64,000 bases of DNA from Lanius collurio. Lineage: Eukaryota > Chordata > Aves > Passeriformes > Laniidae. Under the pieces are notes generated by a model. The model was not told the DNA's origin, did no database searches, and saw nothing but the letters and a program-made list of their open reading frames with translations. Made by a program: the position numbers and the translations under genes. The stretch is taken from NCBI GenBank assembly GCA_020086605.1, contig JACBWW010000003.1, forward strand, positions 56,356,206 through 56,420,205, in the 5' to 3' direction. This document shows positions 63,116 through 64,000 of this stretch, piece by piece; the first letter of the stretch is position 1; each line of letters opens with the position of its first letter.

Positions 63116-64000
63116 ATTGTCAAAGAATTTGAAATGACAAAGTACAGAAAGCATCCTAGAGACCCTTTGGGTCTGTGGCTCATTGAAGGCAGGGCTGTGT
63201 CATACTGGGGGATCCCTCTTCCAGTTGTTACTTGGCTGTTGCTTATTTCTTGATGCTTAAGTCAGGAGTTGATATTTTCTCATTGCCTGTCACCATCCTG
63301 GCAAATAGAACTGGACCATGACCAGTTGGGTACTGGTCTATGCTCACCGTGCCAATTGAATTTTGTTTGTGTGCTCCCTGGATGTCTTGAGTGGCAACAT
63401 TGAATACAATGATGGCACTTGTAAAATAATGTATTCATTTTGACATTCCAGCCACGTTCATTAGTTGTATAAAAGGGGTGTGTGTGTATTATTTATGTCG
63501 AGTAAGAGACTGTAGATCAGAGCAAAAATAGGAATTCTTGTATTGTGGGAAAGGATTTCAAAACTTGTTACAAAGTGCTGTAAAACTAGCAAATCTGAAA
63601 TTCCAAGCGAAGTAGAAATTTTATACATATTTAATGCTGGATTTGTTTAGGAACCATGTTTTAACAAGATAAATACCTTTTAATTCTTACTTGAATGTTG
63701 GTAGTGGATGTATTTCACAAAGATCTCAAGAAAAAGTAGAGTTAAATATAAGTATTGAGTTAAGTGTAAGTGTTTTAGTTTGAGGGTTTGCTGGTTTATT
63801 TTACTTTTTCATAACAAAGTTTTTATAGAAATCAGGATTTCCACACTGAAAGCTCAGGACTATAAAAAAATTGTATATTTCATTACAAGACTGTCCTCTG
63901 GGGAAAGCTTTAACCTGTTGTGTTAAGTTTTAACTCTGACTTTTCTCCAGCATGTCTCATGCAGACTTGCTGCCCTGTTTGTGGGGTGAAACAGGAGCAT

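Larger units (their letters stand above)
56269..64000. other. Mostly unique noncoding sequence, no gene recognised
   Basis: No reading frame above 116 codons and no recognised repeat family. It contains a small 9-bp tandem repeat (TTCTTACTG, 56598-56620), one weak exon-like segment (57221-57334, plus) and the 18-bp minisatellite at 63083-63115. The remainder is AT-leaning unique DNA running off the window edge. Confidence 0.68.

Noticed and set aside
1..64000. CRISPR arrays, tRNA, rRNA, operons or prokaryotic elements
   Set aside because: No regularly spaced direct repeats and no cloverleaf or rRNA signatures were seen. CR1, LTRs and MIR-like SINEs place this in a vertebrate genome.

Overview
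This is a stretch of nuclear genomic DNA from a bird, most likely a neoavian and possibly a songbird. The evidence is a CR1 LINE 3' end near 45.7-46.0 kb, two copies of an avian retroviral LTR family that begins TGGTTTAACCCC, two further LTR-like blocks, and eroded MIR-like SINEs. The background is AT-leaning and CpG-poor. There is no operon-like gene packing, and reading frames stay short (mostly under 120 codons) on both strands. Exact species and chromosome cannot be read from the sequence.

I recognise no protein-coding gene, rRNA, tRNA or known structural RNA. The best interpretation is a gene-poor intergenic stretch or the interior of a very large intron. The longest open frames are explained by repeats (181 codons over a CR1 edge, 138 codons inside an LTR) or fit chance (141 codons at 61-486). 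Two places look mildly exon-like and are kept as weak candidates: 30748-31173 on the minus strand and 57221-57334 on the plus strand. I could not identify a family for either.

Layout. 0-10 kb is unique sequence with a small 24-bp tandem duplication (1108), a GC-richer patch (about 2.0-2.3 kb), an LTR-like block (3297-3650) and a weak MIR-like relic (5.7 kb). 10-18 kb holds a truncated plus-strand LTR (10115-10571), a T-rich low-complexity tract (11.6 kb) and a MIR-like SINE (18.0 kb). 18-45 kb is long unique sequence with a perfect 11-bp-arm hairpin (20339), a pure T24 tract (28624), a homeodomain-site cluster (29.7 kb), the 141-codon orphan frame (30.7-31.2 kb), a 12-bp palindrome (32906), a second MIR-like SINE (33.3 kb) and a T-rich tract (36.5 kb). 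45-56.3 kb holds the CR1 fragment, a full-length solo LTR in opposite orientation to the one at 10 kb (53386-53798) and a CpG-rich solo LTR (55673-56268). 56.3-64 kb is mostly unique, with the weak plus-strand exon candidate and an 18-bp minisatellite (63.08 kb).

No coherent novel multi-gene system is visible. The items most worth checking are the minus-strand orphan frame with its good splice-acceptor-like site, the CpG-preserved LTR as a possible young insertion or promoter, and the inverted pair of related LTRs 43 kb apart.
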